This document shows positions 11,023-28,529 of a stretch of DNA of 64,000 bases, piece by piece (the first letter of the stretch is position 1; each line of letters begins with the position of its first letter). Below the pieces are notes generated by a model. It was not told where the DNA came from. It searched no databases and worked only from the letters and a program-made list of their open reading frames with translations. The stretch comes from Heliocybe sulcata. Taxonomy: Eukaryota > Basidiomycota > Agaricomycetes > Gloeophyllales > Gloeophyllaceae. Location of the stretch: NCBI GenBank assembly GCA_004369045.1, contig ML213524.1, positions 1 through 64,000 of the forward strand. Direction: 5' to 3'. A program made the position numbers and the translations under genes.

Positions 11023-11641
11023 TGCGTGGTGATAGAGGGACTAAGGTGTTGGATGAGGGACTCGAGACGCGACTACTGGCACAGTACGATCAGTCTGTCC
11101 TTCACGTAAATCAGTCCGATCATTATGAGAACCCGGTTGGACAAGGACAATGGAGAATCTGTTTGATACTTTGGCCATTGTCGTACCTAATTTGGATGGT
11201 GGACCCCTGAAGTAGGCGCATGGAGGTCCATGGACGCAATATTGATGTTTGCGACATGTCGTTTTTAGATATCGGAGACCTGCAGTTTGAAAATGGTTGC
11301 AGACTCGTGGCTCTCGGCCTGCAGCCTGCTAACGAATGCATATCATTTAGCAGTAGCTGTATGGGAAAGGATTCTTTTTAATTTTGTGTCATTAATCTTG
11401 TGGGCGCAGGAGACACCGTACGCGGACGGCAGCTTGTCAATGTGGATGTGGCACGGTGGCACGGTGGTGCCGGAGCGCTCTGAATCGGCAACCGCCGACG
11501 CGTCCGTCGAGCGCGCCACAATCACTCGTTGCCCAATATTCGCACTGAACATGAAAGCAATTAGAGGCACGTAGATGCCATACTGTAAGTTTACTCTAGC
11601 GTAACCTGACTCTGTCTGAGGTGTCCAGGCGTCCTTCTAAC
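11023..11641. other. Divergent intergenic region, cyclin 1 / TFB5
   Basis: About 620 bp between two divergently transcribed genes, so it should carry both promoters. The open frames inside are short and show no domain. Confidence 0.45.
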
Positions 11642-11936
11642 ATGGTGCGTGCATGGAGGCTTAAGAACGTCGCCTTCACAATTCACCATGAATCCTTGTT
11701 GTGGTGCACCAGTGACTCGGCGGTGAAACAGATTCTTCTAACTATCAACGAGAGAGAGGGCAACAGTTTCATCATTGAAGATTTGGACGATCACCATCTA
11801 GTCATCAAGGCCGATGAGGAGTACAGAGTACGGAAGGAACTCGAAGCTGAGGTAGGTACCGCAAATGCTCCGAGCTGCCTTTCGGTCTGACGCTCTTGGA
11901 TAGCTTGAGAAGAATACGTACAGTCTAGAAGGATAA
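11642..11936 (+). CDS. TFB5: TFIIH core subunit TFB5 (TTDA/GTF2H5)
   Basis: Exons 11642-11851 and 11904-11936 (52-bp intron) encode 80 aa. The family core is clear: SAVKQILLTINE, SFIIEDLDDHHLVIKADEEY and, across the intron, LEKNTYSLE before the stop. TFB5 is a roughly 70-aa dimerising subunit that stabilises Tfb2/p52 in TFIIH, used in RNA polymerase II initiation and nucleotide excision repair in the nucleus. The N-terminus (MVRAWRLKNVAF...) is about nine residues longer than usual, where homologues go straight from MVxAxKGxLxxCD into the core. A misplaced start or an unrecognised micro-intron is possible. The second exon was found by its match to the conserved C-terminus and restores the frame exactly. 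Confidence 0.88.
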
Positions 11937-12616
11937 GACGACATGTATCAGAACATTTTCTCCGGCGAATTTGAGTATGGCCTGTCTTTCGGGAAATAGT
12001 ACTCTCCGAGCAAGGCGGCGCTCGTATTTTGGAAGAAGGAGCGCGGCCTGCGAAATACCTGCTGTGCGAGAGTGTGAGGCTTCTAGTGGTCTTGACGCTG
12101 CAAGTCCGAAACACTGCAGGTGCATGCGCCATCGTTTGCTGTAGGTCCTGGAAGCGCCATGGGTAGAGCACCTGCCGCGAGGCGCCTTCAGCGAAGTTAC
12201 CATATGCTCGCATACTCAACACCTAAGGTGTGTACGATCTTCCGGAATCTTAACGTATGGAAGAATACGGAAGATACCGTCGTCGATGTCGCGGGGGCCT
12301 GTTCATTCACAGCGCATCGTGCTGTTTAGACGAGGCGCCAGCATCCTCCATCAATCTGTCAGCTCGCAGCATCGATTATTAGACAATACCAGTAATCCGG
12401 GAGGGGGGCACGCAATACAGCAATAATCATTACACAGCGTATGCATACAAACCACAAGATAAATGCGAGCAACAACCAAAAGCAAGAGCAATTAGCTAAC
12501 TATACAACAACACAACAAAGCGTAAGTCCAAGAAGAAGCAAAGATCTAGTCCGAGGCCCTCTATATCACCCAGTTTTGTCACCACACTTCCGGTCTAGCA
12601 GCGACATCTCAGTCAA
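11937..12616. other. Intergenic between convergent TFB5 and OPT genes
   Basis: Holds both 3' ends. An A/C-rich stretch with many CAA/AACA triplets lies at about 12410-12540. No gene was seen. Confidence 0.45.
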
Positions 12617-15600
12617 CTAAAGATCAGGGAATGCCGTGGCTACGCACCCAAATGTGAGACCATCTGGTACCGCCCTCAGTGCCGTCCCGTTGTAATCTGC
12701 CGTACGGAGGAAAACCGTGTTTCCCCACCAAGCCTGAATAGTGTCCTTGCCTATCGTCCCATTTCTGGGATATTGAAGGCTATAAACGAAGGTTGGTTTT
12801 GAGTACCTACATACGGAAGGTAGAGACCATTGCAGCACTCACGTGAAGAATATTAATATGGTGGAGACAGCCGTTCCAGCGTCCAAGGCAGCAGACAGCA
12901 CATCTAGTACCGTACATGTCAATTCGGGTACAGCGCTCACTATCGTGCGGAAGAAACGTACAGTTATATTTCGCCCAGAATGCGAAGTACCTTCGCCGTA
13001 CGAGATACTGGAATATGAAGCCGACCACAGCCCATGGCACGTAGTTCGCTGCCGTCGCTGGCGGCATAAGGCCCACGCCGGCGAAGATAAGTCTAGACGT
13101 GAGAAGTCATTGTGAGGTGGTTCTGCGGGTATCGCAATGAAAGTCTTACGGGAAACTGAAAATGTCGATGTCGCACGTTAGCCCTGACACGAGAGTATCG
13201 GAAAACATACGTACTTGACGTAGTTCAGAATGGTGACCGGATACCGTTTGATTATCAACCATTGAACAACGGGGCAGCACGCCCCGATCAGGAAGAAGAA
13301 ACTAAGGGCTAAAGACAGTCAGACGGGACCAGGCTGATAGCCAAGTTATGGGAGCACTCTCTCACCGCTGAAAGGACGATCAGTCAGATATGTCTGCGGG
13401 GAAGTGGATGCGTATACTTACTAATACACCTGCCCTTTCGCGAACATCAAGGCAGGACCGACAACCCCCCACTGTATATTTGTCAATATGATCGACCATC
13501 CTACTCCTCGCAACTCCTGTAAATCACTCACCACTACGGAAGCTGTCGCAAATACTTCCGTACCAGGACATATGAATCTTAGGTACCTCATGAGATTATC
13601 ATGATGAACTCTGCCAGCCCAGGTACTTACTTGTCTTGATTATGCTGCGAGCACATGTCCCTGCCCACAAGGTTGAAATAATGCGAGATAATACGTAATC
13701 ATGACACGTACGGGATATGGGAGAACATCCTAAGGAGATATCAATACGTGAAATAGGAACACGCACGGACAGACACTTACCAAGTTTGCACTCCTAATTG
13801 CACAGTGCCAGCGATGATGGTGGATACAACCTATGTCCACGCTCAGCTCTAGTTCTGAAGCGAAAAGCAATCGAGTACAGACCTGTCCCCAGAACATGGG
13901 TCGCGGAGGTACTTTCATGTAGTGTCCGAGCTTGAAATCAGCCGTGAAAGTCATAGCTGTGTTAGAGTTGGTCAGTCGACAAGAGCCACGTCAAAATCCA
14001 CGTAGAGCATACCTTGCGACATAGTGATGTATCCCCATGTCTAAATTGACACAGTCAGTTATGGCCTTTATCGGTAGTTGAAATCCGGAATACCTTGAAC
14101 CTGCTTATGGTCAGCACTTCGACACTCCATGATACGGAAGACACTCACATCATCATAGCAAGGGGATGGCCCGGGAGCATGAAGCCAGCAAGTAGCTCGG
14201 AGATGACACTTTCCGGCAATAACGTCAGAATATCACAGGGGACTTTCGAGCGTGAACTCACTTCAGGCCGACTTGCCGATTGGTGATAGCTTGGATCATC
14301 CCTGAGGAAATATCAGAAATTATTTTCCCATACTGACTAAGGGCCGAAGAGGACGTACCGACGGGAACGACGTAAGCCACGGCTGACCAGAATAACTACT
14401 ATCAGATAAGCCAGTCATCCACAAATCAGAGCGCGTCACCTAGTAGAAGGGATAGGCAAAGGGCCCATATGGTCATACCCGTCGGCCAAAGTTCAATACA
14501 GAGGCATGCGAACGCGAAGGTAACGACTTAAACAGGGTGAGCGAATGACCAGGCTGGAGTTATGCGACGGATCTCACCGAAGATAGTGGCATACCACCAC
14601 TCAGGCACTGTAAACCGGACGTATCAGACGACCAGCGATTTCAGCTCTCAGAGACGCCGTACCTGGAGCATACCATGCCATCAGCCGGGCATGAATATCA
14701 GGTTGCTCTCGCAGTGACCGCTTCAGCTGGACCTTGATGGGCTTCCAAAAATATATGACAGCATGAGTAATGGTCGCGGTGATAGATGCGAACGACAGTC
14801 CGTATGACACGGCAAAGGTGGCCCTTATAACCATGTAAGCCAAGACGGAAGGAGTTGTGTGTGTCGGGGAACCTACGATAGGTAGAGCGGACTGTACGCG
14901 TTGTACGCTTGCCGGTCAAACGTGCCATCGTCTTTCATGATCCGAGTGGCGTTGTATAATGCGCCCGTATTATCGAAAGCTGAGCGAGACGACATCCTAT
15001 GCAGAGGGTCAGCGGAACAGAAAAAGCCCTCCTCACGCTACTCACGGCAGGTACTGCGAATCCCAGGCATTGACGTACTAGATTGTACTGCTCAGCCGAC
15101 ATTCCAGCATGGATCTGGGCGAGACGTACGTAGAGGATAGGAGTTATTATCCCTACAACAACTGAGTAAGTGCCAATGAAAGTATGAGAAGCGACATGCT
15201 ACGTACAATAGAAGACGACAAAGCCAACAGCGACATTAGCTTCGGCCCACCCTGTATCATGTTCAACATGAGCTGCAGATCACGGCTACAGCAAACTTAC
15301 AAGGTGTCGCCAATCTATGCAGAATATGAGATAAGAGCGACAGGACGCGCAATTGCACGAGACTTACGGACTACCAATATACGCAATCTGACTCCAGTCG
15401 AACGATATCAAGGAGAACCCTAACCCGCTGTAATACCTAGGAGGAAGTGAGCATCGGAATATAAGACAGAATCCATGCGGCGTACCCAAAGAGCTGGTTC
15501 ACTTTCTAACAACAGCAAGCATTACTCTGAGATAATGGAGCGTAACGCTGCGAAGTAGCACATACCACATTTCTGGGCACTATCCAGCAGACCTACTGGG

Positions 15601-17028
15601 GATCAGAGAAAATCTCTAAGAGAACCTCTAATAACGCACCCAATCGAAGACGCTAGAGCAGACAATTACAATGAAGTAAGAACTAGTTCCGCGACAATCC
15701 AATCAGCGTACCTTAATGCTTGGAATATATAGCCGGGGAACCAATCTGATCAGGCTCAAAACGCTGCTTTCGGTGTCATGGAAGATATCAGGACTTACAC
15801 CAGGCAGCCGCACCGACGAACGCATAGCAGAAGAACCGCTCTCTGGAGATCCCATCGCGTGTCCCGTATCCCGCGTATCTCTGGGAATGCAGAGTGTTGA
15901 ATAGCGCGCATAAGACCAGCGTATTCGGCCAAACTGCGGTGGCTCAGCAACATGGTATGCTTATTGCAGTATGGACTTACTCATCGACGCAGGCGTCACG
16001 AGGAACCGTCGGGCAATGCCCCCGATGGAAAACCCGATTAATTGGGTCGACATTACAAGCATCCCTGTGGTTGATGAGTGGTACGTCAGGTATGACGTTT
16101 TGGCACTTACATTGATCTGTCGTGGCCAGTGAATGGTAATACAAAACTGGTAGATAATATTCACTTACACATGAAACCAAACCGTTGATGATACATTACT
16201 CGTTGTACTACAATAATATCCGTCTGGAAAGGGTGAGGACGTATCCATGACAGATGCGGAGGACACTCACTGCGTATGCCGATGGCGCCCCCACACTTGC
16301 CATGATCGTCACAAGAACCTGGATGCAATAAGGACAGTGCTGAGATCCAAAGAAAGGCAACTCCTACATGCTCTTTCATGGTGAATGGTCCTGGATTGAC
16401 GGAGACACCGAAAATGCTTATCCTCGGCATTATTCGTTCCCATATTCGACCCATGGGGAAGGTAAGGAGTTGAGCGACCAGCTGTAGAGCGATAAGCTTC
16501 TACGTTGGGGTAGACAGCTACAAGAGTGACGTACTCCGCCCACTACGATCGAAGGATATCGGAAATAGTAGAACTGATTGACACCAGGTAGTACAATGGC
16601 CCAAAACAATCCCAGGACCCATGCGCGCAGTGTCGAGGCCGGCATGGATGGGTCGTCAAAGTTCGCCACTGCAGCACGAACCTCCGGATAAGGGGAGTCA
16701 TCCTCTGAACATTCCAGTACCGGTCAGAACTCCATGGAGTCATCAAGATAGGCTTCGAACATACCCAACGCTATTGAGGTGACCGAATCTTGCGGGATAT
16801 TTGGGTCGTAGATGCTCGGAACGGGGTTGATCTGCACGGTGGCATGATTACGACACGAGGGATACAGGTGCACCACACTTACTTGACTCTCTATCGAGGG
16901 TAGGACGGCCGTTGAAGCAATAGAGCTACGAGTATATGCTGGTACTCACCATAAGACTTTTCCAGATCCCGAACGGAATAATGCGACGGCTCTCTTTCCG
17001 GTTGTTCTTCCCAGATGACAGCAGCCAT
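12617..17028 (-). CDS. OPT-family oligopeptide transporter, many short exons
   Basis: The gene spans 4.4 kb and is cut by at least fifteen short introns, so exon edges are not listed. Family signatures appear in order on the minus strand: PYPEVRAAVANFDDPSMPAS and FWAIVLPGVNQFYYFRYPS (16550-16710), LLTFPMGRIWERIMP and NPGPFTMKEHV (16360-16470), TDIIVVQRVMYHQRF (16170-16240), QLIGFSIGGIARRFLVTP (15990-16050), NTLVLCALFNTLHSQRYAG (15870-15930), TFTADFKLGHYMKVPPRPMF (13890-13955), NYVPWAVVGFIFQYLVRRR (12990-13045) and WWGNTVF...DYNGTAL near the end. The product is a 12-16 helix proton-coupled importer of tetra-/pentapeptides or glutathione-like substrates at the plasma membrane. The C-terminus (TFGCVATAFPDL) departs from the usual ending but still terminates normally. 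The start at 17028 is a best guess; an upstream exon is possible. Confidence 0.85.
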
Positions 17029-19075
17029 TTCATATTCCCTCCGCTATCGGGAGTATAGCGTGAATCGTCGTGAAAGAGTCGTTAAGACAGGGGGAGCAGA
17101 TCAGGCAATGTAGCAATAGCGGTGGCCTTTGGGGCGCTAGTTATCTAGTATGTCAGCATTCCGAAACCCTGCAAGGGGTATATTGAAGCAAGCTCACTTG
17201 TTTCAACGCCGATAGTCTAGCAGCCAGACAGCCGTCTGATACGTTCTCCCTTACGGAACCGTCCGAATCAGCCAACTTGGTACGAGTCGGAAGATGCGAT
17301 GGCCGTAACTCGGTTTCCAGCGGTCGCAGCACAAGCAAGTTACAAGTCTCTGCACACGACAGATATCGTAGCAGACGAGCTTAGACACCAGTCACCAAGA
17401 TAGACGGGATGGGAAATCCATGGGAGCACCGCCCAAGCCGAGAGAATCTTCGGAGGGAAACTCTCCTCGCGCGCGTGGTGGCACAGCTCCCGGCGGACCG
17501 TCATTTTCTAACTCAAACTCTCCGTCCACACATGAAGAAGTATTTCCCTATATATGTCTAGACTGCTTTCCTTCTGCTGATAGTGCCTGGCTTGAAGATC
17601 AGAGTTATAATGCCATTGCTTGGCGACCCATCGTGAATGTGCTAGCAGCTGTGCATATATGTCCTTGAAGGCGACCTATATTTCCTGAATCCTCGATCGA
17701 CTGGCCTAGCATTGCGCTCCAGCTTGAAAAAGAGACAGTAATGGCTCAAATTAGCAAATGTAAGAAGCGCGTGATTCTGGTCGGATGCCGTATTCCCTCC
17801 CTCGGGCACAGCAAGATGACCCTCGTCATACCAAAATATATGGAAGAAGCACTGGTATGTCCGTGAACCCCAAATAACTGCTCCGAGTACTAATCACCTC
17901 AATGAAAAGGCCTCGTGTTCTGAAGCCTCGGAGATGTCGCGGTGCTTGACGCTCATTCATATTCTCTCGCTTCAACATACCAGCGATGAGCTTATGAAGA
18001 TGAGGTAGTTGCTATTCAATTCGTGGGCAAGATATGTCGGCGTCCTCACTGCCATATACCCGAACCCCGAACTTGTGATGGAGTGGTCACTCATGACAAG
18101 ACCATGCCTCATGGGCGGTGTACCAGGGGAGACTATTGCGTATTTTCTTCGGCCATATTAATTCATTTCAACTAAAGCGGCGCCCAGTAACCCGCAATGA
18201 ACACATCCTATGGACCACGGAGTTAAGCCCTTTCCAATTACTAGTCAAGTACGCAACTGGTCATATCTTTCTGGTGGGCGCAAAATCCCATGCTCCTGCT
18301 GCGGAGGCTATCGCTCTCATGATAGGAAAGGTCTGGCGCCGCTCAACTATCCTACTAAATTGTTGACTGCTTATTATAATAAATGGCCTGGCCCTGCTGT
18401 AAGTGCGGCGATTAATATGACTGACGTATTGCTAGTTGCTCTAGTTGCCGGAAGATTCTACGTTCACATCTCTCGAGATCCGGAAATAACTGTGGGACCA
18501 TCTGGTTCACCCATGACCGTCTACTGTTCGGCGTAGAAGAAGCTTTTCGAAGTTGGTGCCGTACGTGTAAGCCGAATAAGTGTATTTGTTGTCTTGACCA
18601 CTGCTGGACAGCGTGTTATATTCCACCGACACCAGACTTGATCCAGGAAGAGCGCCCCTGAGTAAGTAAATATCCCGTAAGGTCGCGACAGGGAGTGTAG
18701 GGCGGTCAAAGGACGGTCAGAAGCCAACCAGTAAGAGTTGGCCACGGGTAACCCGGACGTGAAGCAAGTCAAAATAACCGTATGATAGCAGATGATCTAG
18801 GAGTATAGGTCGCTGATCTTTAATATGTAGAGACTATAAAATACACGCGAGTCGTAACGAAGTCGTAACAAGTCGTAAACAAAGTCGTGATCATGAGTCA
18901 ATTAACTTAAATGCGATGGAGTATACTACGGGCAATGCTTTTTGGGTCTCCTCGGATCTTTCACTGTCCAACTTTCAACTATTGACGGGTCCCCACTTGT
19001 ATATGATTTGTCGGACCAGTGTCCGGACAAAACGCAGGCCGCCCCAGCTTGGATTGCGTGATTGGGGGGGAGGGG
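17029..19075. other. Intergenic, 2 kb, no gene recognised
   Basis: Small frames (82 aa at 17420-17668, 82 aa at 18118-18366, 108 aa at 18210-18536, all plus) show no domain, and no splice chain joining them was found. Four near-copies of a GTCGTAA(C) unit lie at about 18846-18889. A TGAGTCA (AP-1/Gcn4 type) site is at 18894-18900, but no recognised gene starts close to it. Confidence 0.4.
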
Positions 19076-19918
19076 TTATATGAGATGGAGATATTCGGGA
19101 ATGGTCGCGTCCAGCGGACTATCTGGAGAAAAGATGGGCGGGCGGGATAGTGGTGGCAACGTAGGTCGGCTAGAGATTCGAGGCCGCACAACAGGGACGA
19201 TTGGGGTAGAATGGGTCCGCGTGAGCCGGATGGTTTCGAACGGTCGAGTGCTGCTGGATATTCTATCCATTGCGGCACCCTTAACCGGGGAATAAGCACG
19301 TCCCATGATTGGAGACGCGCACGCATGCTCGGGGGATTCGATTGCGGGTGTTTTAGTATAAGCCTCATGGGCCGCGTGCAGAACAGACGAAGGACGAGCG
19401 ATCAGGGACGCAGGAACATGAGGTAAGACCTTCTGCACGGCATCTGAGGCTTGACTCGGCCACCCAACAACCCGCTTGAAGTGCCCGAACCCTTCAATCT
19501 GCGATGGGTTGATGTGGATGTTGTATTGCAGTACTTGTAGCAACTCGCGCTCGTACGAATTGATCAGCCGCTTCGTCATGGTGAACTGGCTCATCTCCGC
19601 CCAGGAGTTGAGATGGTGGCCGTGATCAGCTACGCTCTTCTCCGCCAACAGTAGAGCGGCGATGAAGAGCGGTGATCCATCCTTGGCTGTTGCGTAGGGC
19701 TGTTGGCTCTTGACGCGGTGGAGGAGGAATAAGGCCAAGCAGGCGAGATCGGGAGGGAATCCGCCTCTAGTGAGGACGTGCAGGATGAAGGATTCGAAGG
19801 GCAGAATCCTTCCTTCGGGGGAAGTGATGGTAGAAACTGAGCTGAATTCCTCCGCGAGGTACCTGTAGCAGGCCGAGGCGTACGGCGCGTAGAATTCGCG
19901 GGGGTCAGAAGACAACAT
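19076..19918 (-). CDS. Pcl/Pho80-like cyclin, copy 2
   Basis: A single 280-aa frame. The N-terminal half is a cyclin box (residues about 40-150): FESFILHVLTRGGFPPDLAC, LALFLLHRVKSQ, SPLFIAALLLAEKSVADHGH, SWAEMSQFTMTKRLINSYER and LLQVLQYNIHINPSQIEGF. It aligns in layout with copy 1 (the same FYxPxAxxCxxYL opening and N/S-x-YERELL segment). The C-terminal 110 residues are rich in Ser, Pro and Arg, with several SP/TP sites that could be kinase targets. It probably activates a Pho85-type CDK. Its 5' end faces the ARO1 promoter 1.3 kb away. Confidence 0.84.
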   Translation of the reverse strand: MLSSDPREFYAPYASACYRYLAEEFSSVSTITSPEGRILPFESFILHVLTRGGFPPDLACLALFLLHRVKSQQPYATAKDGSPLFIAALLLAEKSVADHGHHLNSWAEMSQFTMTKRLINSYERELLQVLQYNIHINPSQIEGFGHFKRVVGWPSQASDAVQKVLPHVPASLIARPSSVLHAAHEAYTKTPAIESPEHACASPIMGRAYSPVKGAAMDRISSSTRPFETIRLTRTHSTPIVPVVRPRISSRPTLPPLSRPPIFSPDSPLDATIPEYLHLI

Positions 19919-21203
19919 AGGGGTAGAATTTCGAGTAAGGAACGGTAGTGATGAAAGTCTAATTGATGGGTTCGTTATATAGGCCTTCGAGCCACGGTAA
20001 CCACAATGCCACAGGTAGTCGCATTAAGAGCCTTGTGGCGAGTGGCTGAAAGTGAAGTCACCAGTCGCTTTTTGGTTGCCACATCCCAGGGTCACGTCAG
20101 GGTCATGGTAACCGGCGCGTCGAATCGGCGCGCATACCGGGATTCTCAAGGCGTGAATATGGCTCTCATGGCTGTCCGCTCTCGCTTGAATGCGATGGGC
20201 CAACGTTTGTAGGTAAACTCGATGCGTGGCGAGGGAGCGCAATACCAAGTCTCTCCAGCAGATCCTCTTCGTTTAAATGTACTCGCTAACATTAGATATT
20301 TTGCCGCTAGCTGCGGACCGCACGTCGCCTTCGTTACCTTCCAATATATAGTCGAAGCGCTCTACCAACCTGATTCTCGCATGGATCCCGGTATAGGTAC
20401 CTAAGACAGTACCACCCATCCGCCCTGCACTCCACTCAGAGTTGTGAACGGAGCTTACTGGACCCCGAAAGCACTCAAGGGCTCCATCGATGGATTAGTT
20501 ATTTTGCCAATAATAATCAATGATTAATGATTTGTGACATTGCAACTGACCCACAAACAGACTACTGAGCACCTTGGGTATCATTAATATTCCTCTTCCC
20601 TCACTTTCTGTCCTTTTTGCTCTAGTTCTGCAGCAGCTTCTGCTTTATCCGAACCTAAGCGTTACCCGGAGTATAGTAATAGAGCAACTGCTGTAAAATA
20701 CCTAAAACCAAGGGAATATGTAGAGATTTTTTGCATACCATAGCAGAGCATGAGTGGCCATCGGCTACACCGAGTGAAAGACGTGAGTCTCCGGTAGTAG
20801 TGTCCAGGGTCCATATATTGTCTCTTTATTTGTATTTAGTAGATCTTGTTTAGGATATCTCTCGATCATGAGAAGCGGCCGCGTCTCTTGAGGAAATTGC
20901 CATATTGGGTATATGTCTTCCGAAATTCTGTCTGACCCACCGAGTCTGCATCGTTCACACTGTTCCGCTCGGTATAACTACCAGCGTCTTGACTGTGGTC
21001 GCCCTGTGCTCTTTCGAGGACTGCTGTGCTGCTGGCCTCCTTGAGACACATTGTGACGCGGTGAAGCCGCATTATATCCGTTCATCAAAGGCAGTTCTCA
21101 GGGGAACAAGCAAACATCATTGTAAGTGACCTCAGCGCCTGTAATAGCCCCTGTATAAATCTCATACGTCTGGAGGAACCATTAGGTATCCATACACGTC
21201 GAG
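19919..21203. other. Divergent intergenic region, cyclin 2 / ARO1
   Basis: About 1.3 kb that should hold both promoters. An AT-rich patch with repeated AATAATCAATGATTAATGAT-like sequence lies at 20500-20535. No gene was recognised. Confidence 0.45.
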
Positions 21204-26344
<5,141 letters not shown>

Positions 26345-26547
26345 AAATGTCACGGATGTAGATTATTGTAATTGGCGTGGCGTGGCGTGGCTGACACAGA
26401 ACTACTGCCGATTCTATGTTGTCCTTGTTCAACCAGGATAATTGGAAACGAACCGCGCCGTTCACTTGTACGCCTCTAGTCGACATACCGCGTATATACA
26501 TGTTACAGCTACCAAAATGTTAAGCTTTCGATTTTAGCAGCGGTCAG

Positions 26548-27532
26548 TTAGGCGACGCGCAGAGGTGCAATCGGACGCTTCAGCATTACCCAGACATGGA
26601 AGCCGCCTGTGGTGCTATCAAAGCTCTCTTCTCCTTGGACAGAGAGGCCCCAATGTTCGTACAAGCTGACCTGCTCGTAGGTTAGGATTCAGCAAACGAA
26701 CGGTGGCCCATAAGAAAACCCTACGTTGCGAAGGACATTCGTTTCCAGGCAGACATTTTGCCCCTGTGATTCGGCCTAAGGCACGAACAGATACCGTGAA
26801 TATGCGCATGAGACAGAGATCAAGGGAGCCTACCTTTTCCAGGACGGGTCGCACGAGCGCGGAGCCTGCACCCTTCCCCTGGTGTTCTGGGAGCACGCCA
26901 ATCATTTGAAGGTGCCAGGCTGATGTCTTAACCCCTTCGCCCAGCGCTCTGACCGGGACGACGGCGTAGGTGGGGAGAAACTACTGAGTATTAGAACATT
27001 TCTTGATTGAAAAGGGTTCCGGTGACTGACATTATTGATCCACCATTGCTGCAGTTGTTCCGGGAAGGTTTGAAAGAGCTGTGTAAAGCCCGCGTCGCGT
27101 TGCTCCTGGCTTACATGCCCATGATTCGACGCCACTCCTAGCAAGCAGAGTCAACCAGCCATACCTACTGAAGAGCTCTTGGCCAGGCGGAAACCACATT
27201 GCCACACCGACTAGGCCGGCGCGTTGATGATGGCAGAGGTGGATTTCGCCCGCCAGAGCAGCTGCGCCAAGGGTGGAACGGTGCATTGCGAATGCTTTCG
27301 TCCGATCGCCGCCTATGAGAGTCAATGTCATGCCATCTACGACAGTCGGATTAGATTTGTCGGTGAGGTCGATATAGTGGTGAATACCATCTGCCATGGC
27401 TTTCTCCATGACACGAGCTGCTTCATCTAATTTGCCGTCTACGAAACCAAGTTGTTAGTATGTTGAGGATTGAAGATGGGATTCGTAATGACCTTGTCCG
27501 GAGAAAAGGCGGCTGATCTGAAATGTGGCCAT
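26548..27532 (-). CDS. GNAT-family N-acetyltransferase, C-terminus frameshifted
   Basis: Exons 27493-27532, 27169-27438, 27031-27137 and 26834-26980, then a last exon from 26668. The first four close in frame through the acetyl-CoA loop MIGVLPEHQGKGAGSALV. The body matches the fungal GNAT type: DGKLDEAARVMEKAMADG, LVGVAMWFPPGQELF, QRDAGFTQLF, FLPTYAVVPVRALGEG. In the last exon the frame reads VSLYEHWG, then runs off to a stop at 26618. The expected family ending (SVQGEESFDSTTGGFHVWVM) lies in another frame down to 26548. A 1-2 nt indel near 26640-26648 would explain this. The deposited sequence would give a protein truncated by about 30 residues. It may be a young pseudogene, a base-call error or a tolerated truncation. 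The substrate is unknown. Confidence 0.75.
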
Positions 27533-28529
27533 TACGCAGAGTGATACGTCGGATGAACCGGGACCTGTCGGAAACAGCTTGGTGAAGCAGCCGTAGACAC
27601 GGGCGCTGGGCAATTATATGGACCCTGTCATCATGACCAGGTATTATTTCTGCGTTCTGTTTTCTCCGATCTTCAAACTTCACTTGATGAGATCTTGGCA
27701 CGACCCGGGAGTGCGCTTAATCCAGCCATGCAATTAATCAGACCTGCCCAGGACTTCATCTATCAGCCTCAGGGGCATTGTATTTCTCACCTTAATGTAA
27801 GTATAGCTATACATGCCATGATGATCATCGAACACGCTAAAAGATAAGATGTGCATCAGTGGACCGACCTGTCTTCGGCTTCCGAATTCCAGCATAGGCA
27901 GCAGCTTTACTAGTATATCATTTCGACATCAATTCCTGCATTTAGCGATGGCATGAGATTTGAGACTTCAGATTTGCTGGACTGTGCGTACAGGATGCCG
28001 CTGACTTAGGATGCCACTGACTTGTATCACGGACTCGGGGCAAATGCTACCGACGTCACGAGTCACGTGATATAGTCACGTCTACGGGTGATATCTTGTG
28101 ATGTCTTCGCACTTTCCATGTCTTCGCACTTTCTGCACATCGTCGTTGTCAGGTTCAGGGCGGACTGGGGACTCCCTATAATGTGCGGCTGGAACAATCA
28201 TATGACCGTCAGATCAATTCATTACAGTAGCCTGCGACTCGGCTATCGGTCCAAACCGTCGGACAACCTGATTGATGGACATGAGCCAGCTCCCACATTG
28301 AGTGCCAGATTGAAATGCAGGCACACTTGGGTAAGGGCGGGGCCTTTACAATGCCAATTTCTTCGATACTCTGTCCACCGTGCTTCTGATGTTGACAGCA
28401 TAGTTGGGAAGTGTCGGAGCGCATGGCAGCGTTGAGACCGTTCGGTGAGCTTTCCCCTGTGCCTGCCTCCTGAGACGTACTTCCGCACCCAGCCACGGTG
28501 ATTCGAGTACTCTGCCTCTGCATCCTAGT
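27533..28529. other. Intergenic between GNAT 1 and UstYa-1 (divergent)
   Basis: About 1 kb containing the two promoters. A palindromic GAGTCACGTGATAT with an E-box lies near 28058-28072. Open frames on both strands overlap each other and show no domain. Confidence 0.45.

Noticed and set aside
18840-18895. Four spaced GTCGTAA(C) units as a possible regulatory or CRISPR-like array
   Set aside because: The units are only 7-9 bp with irregular spacing and no unique spacers, and CRISPR arrays do not occur in fungal nuclear DNA.
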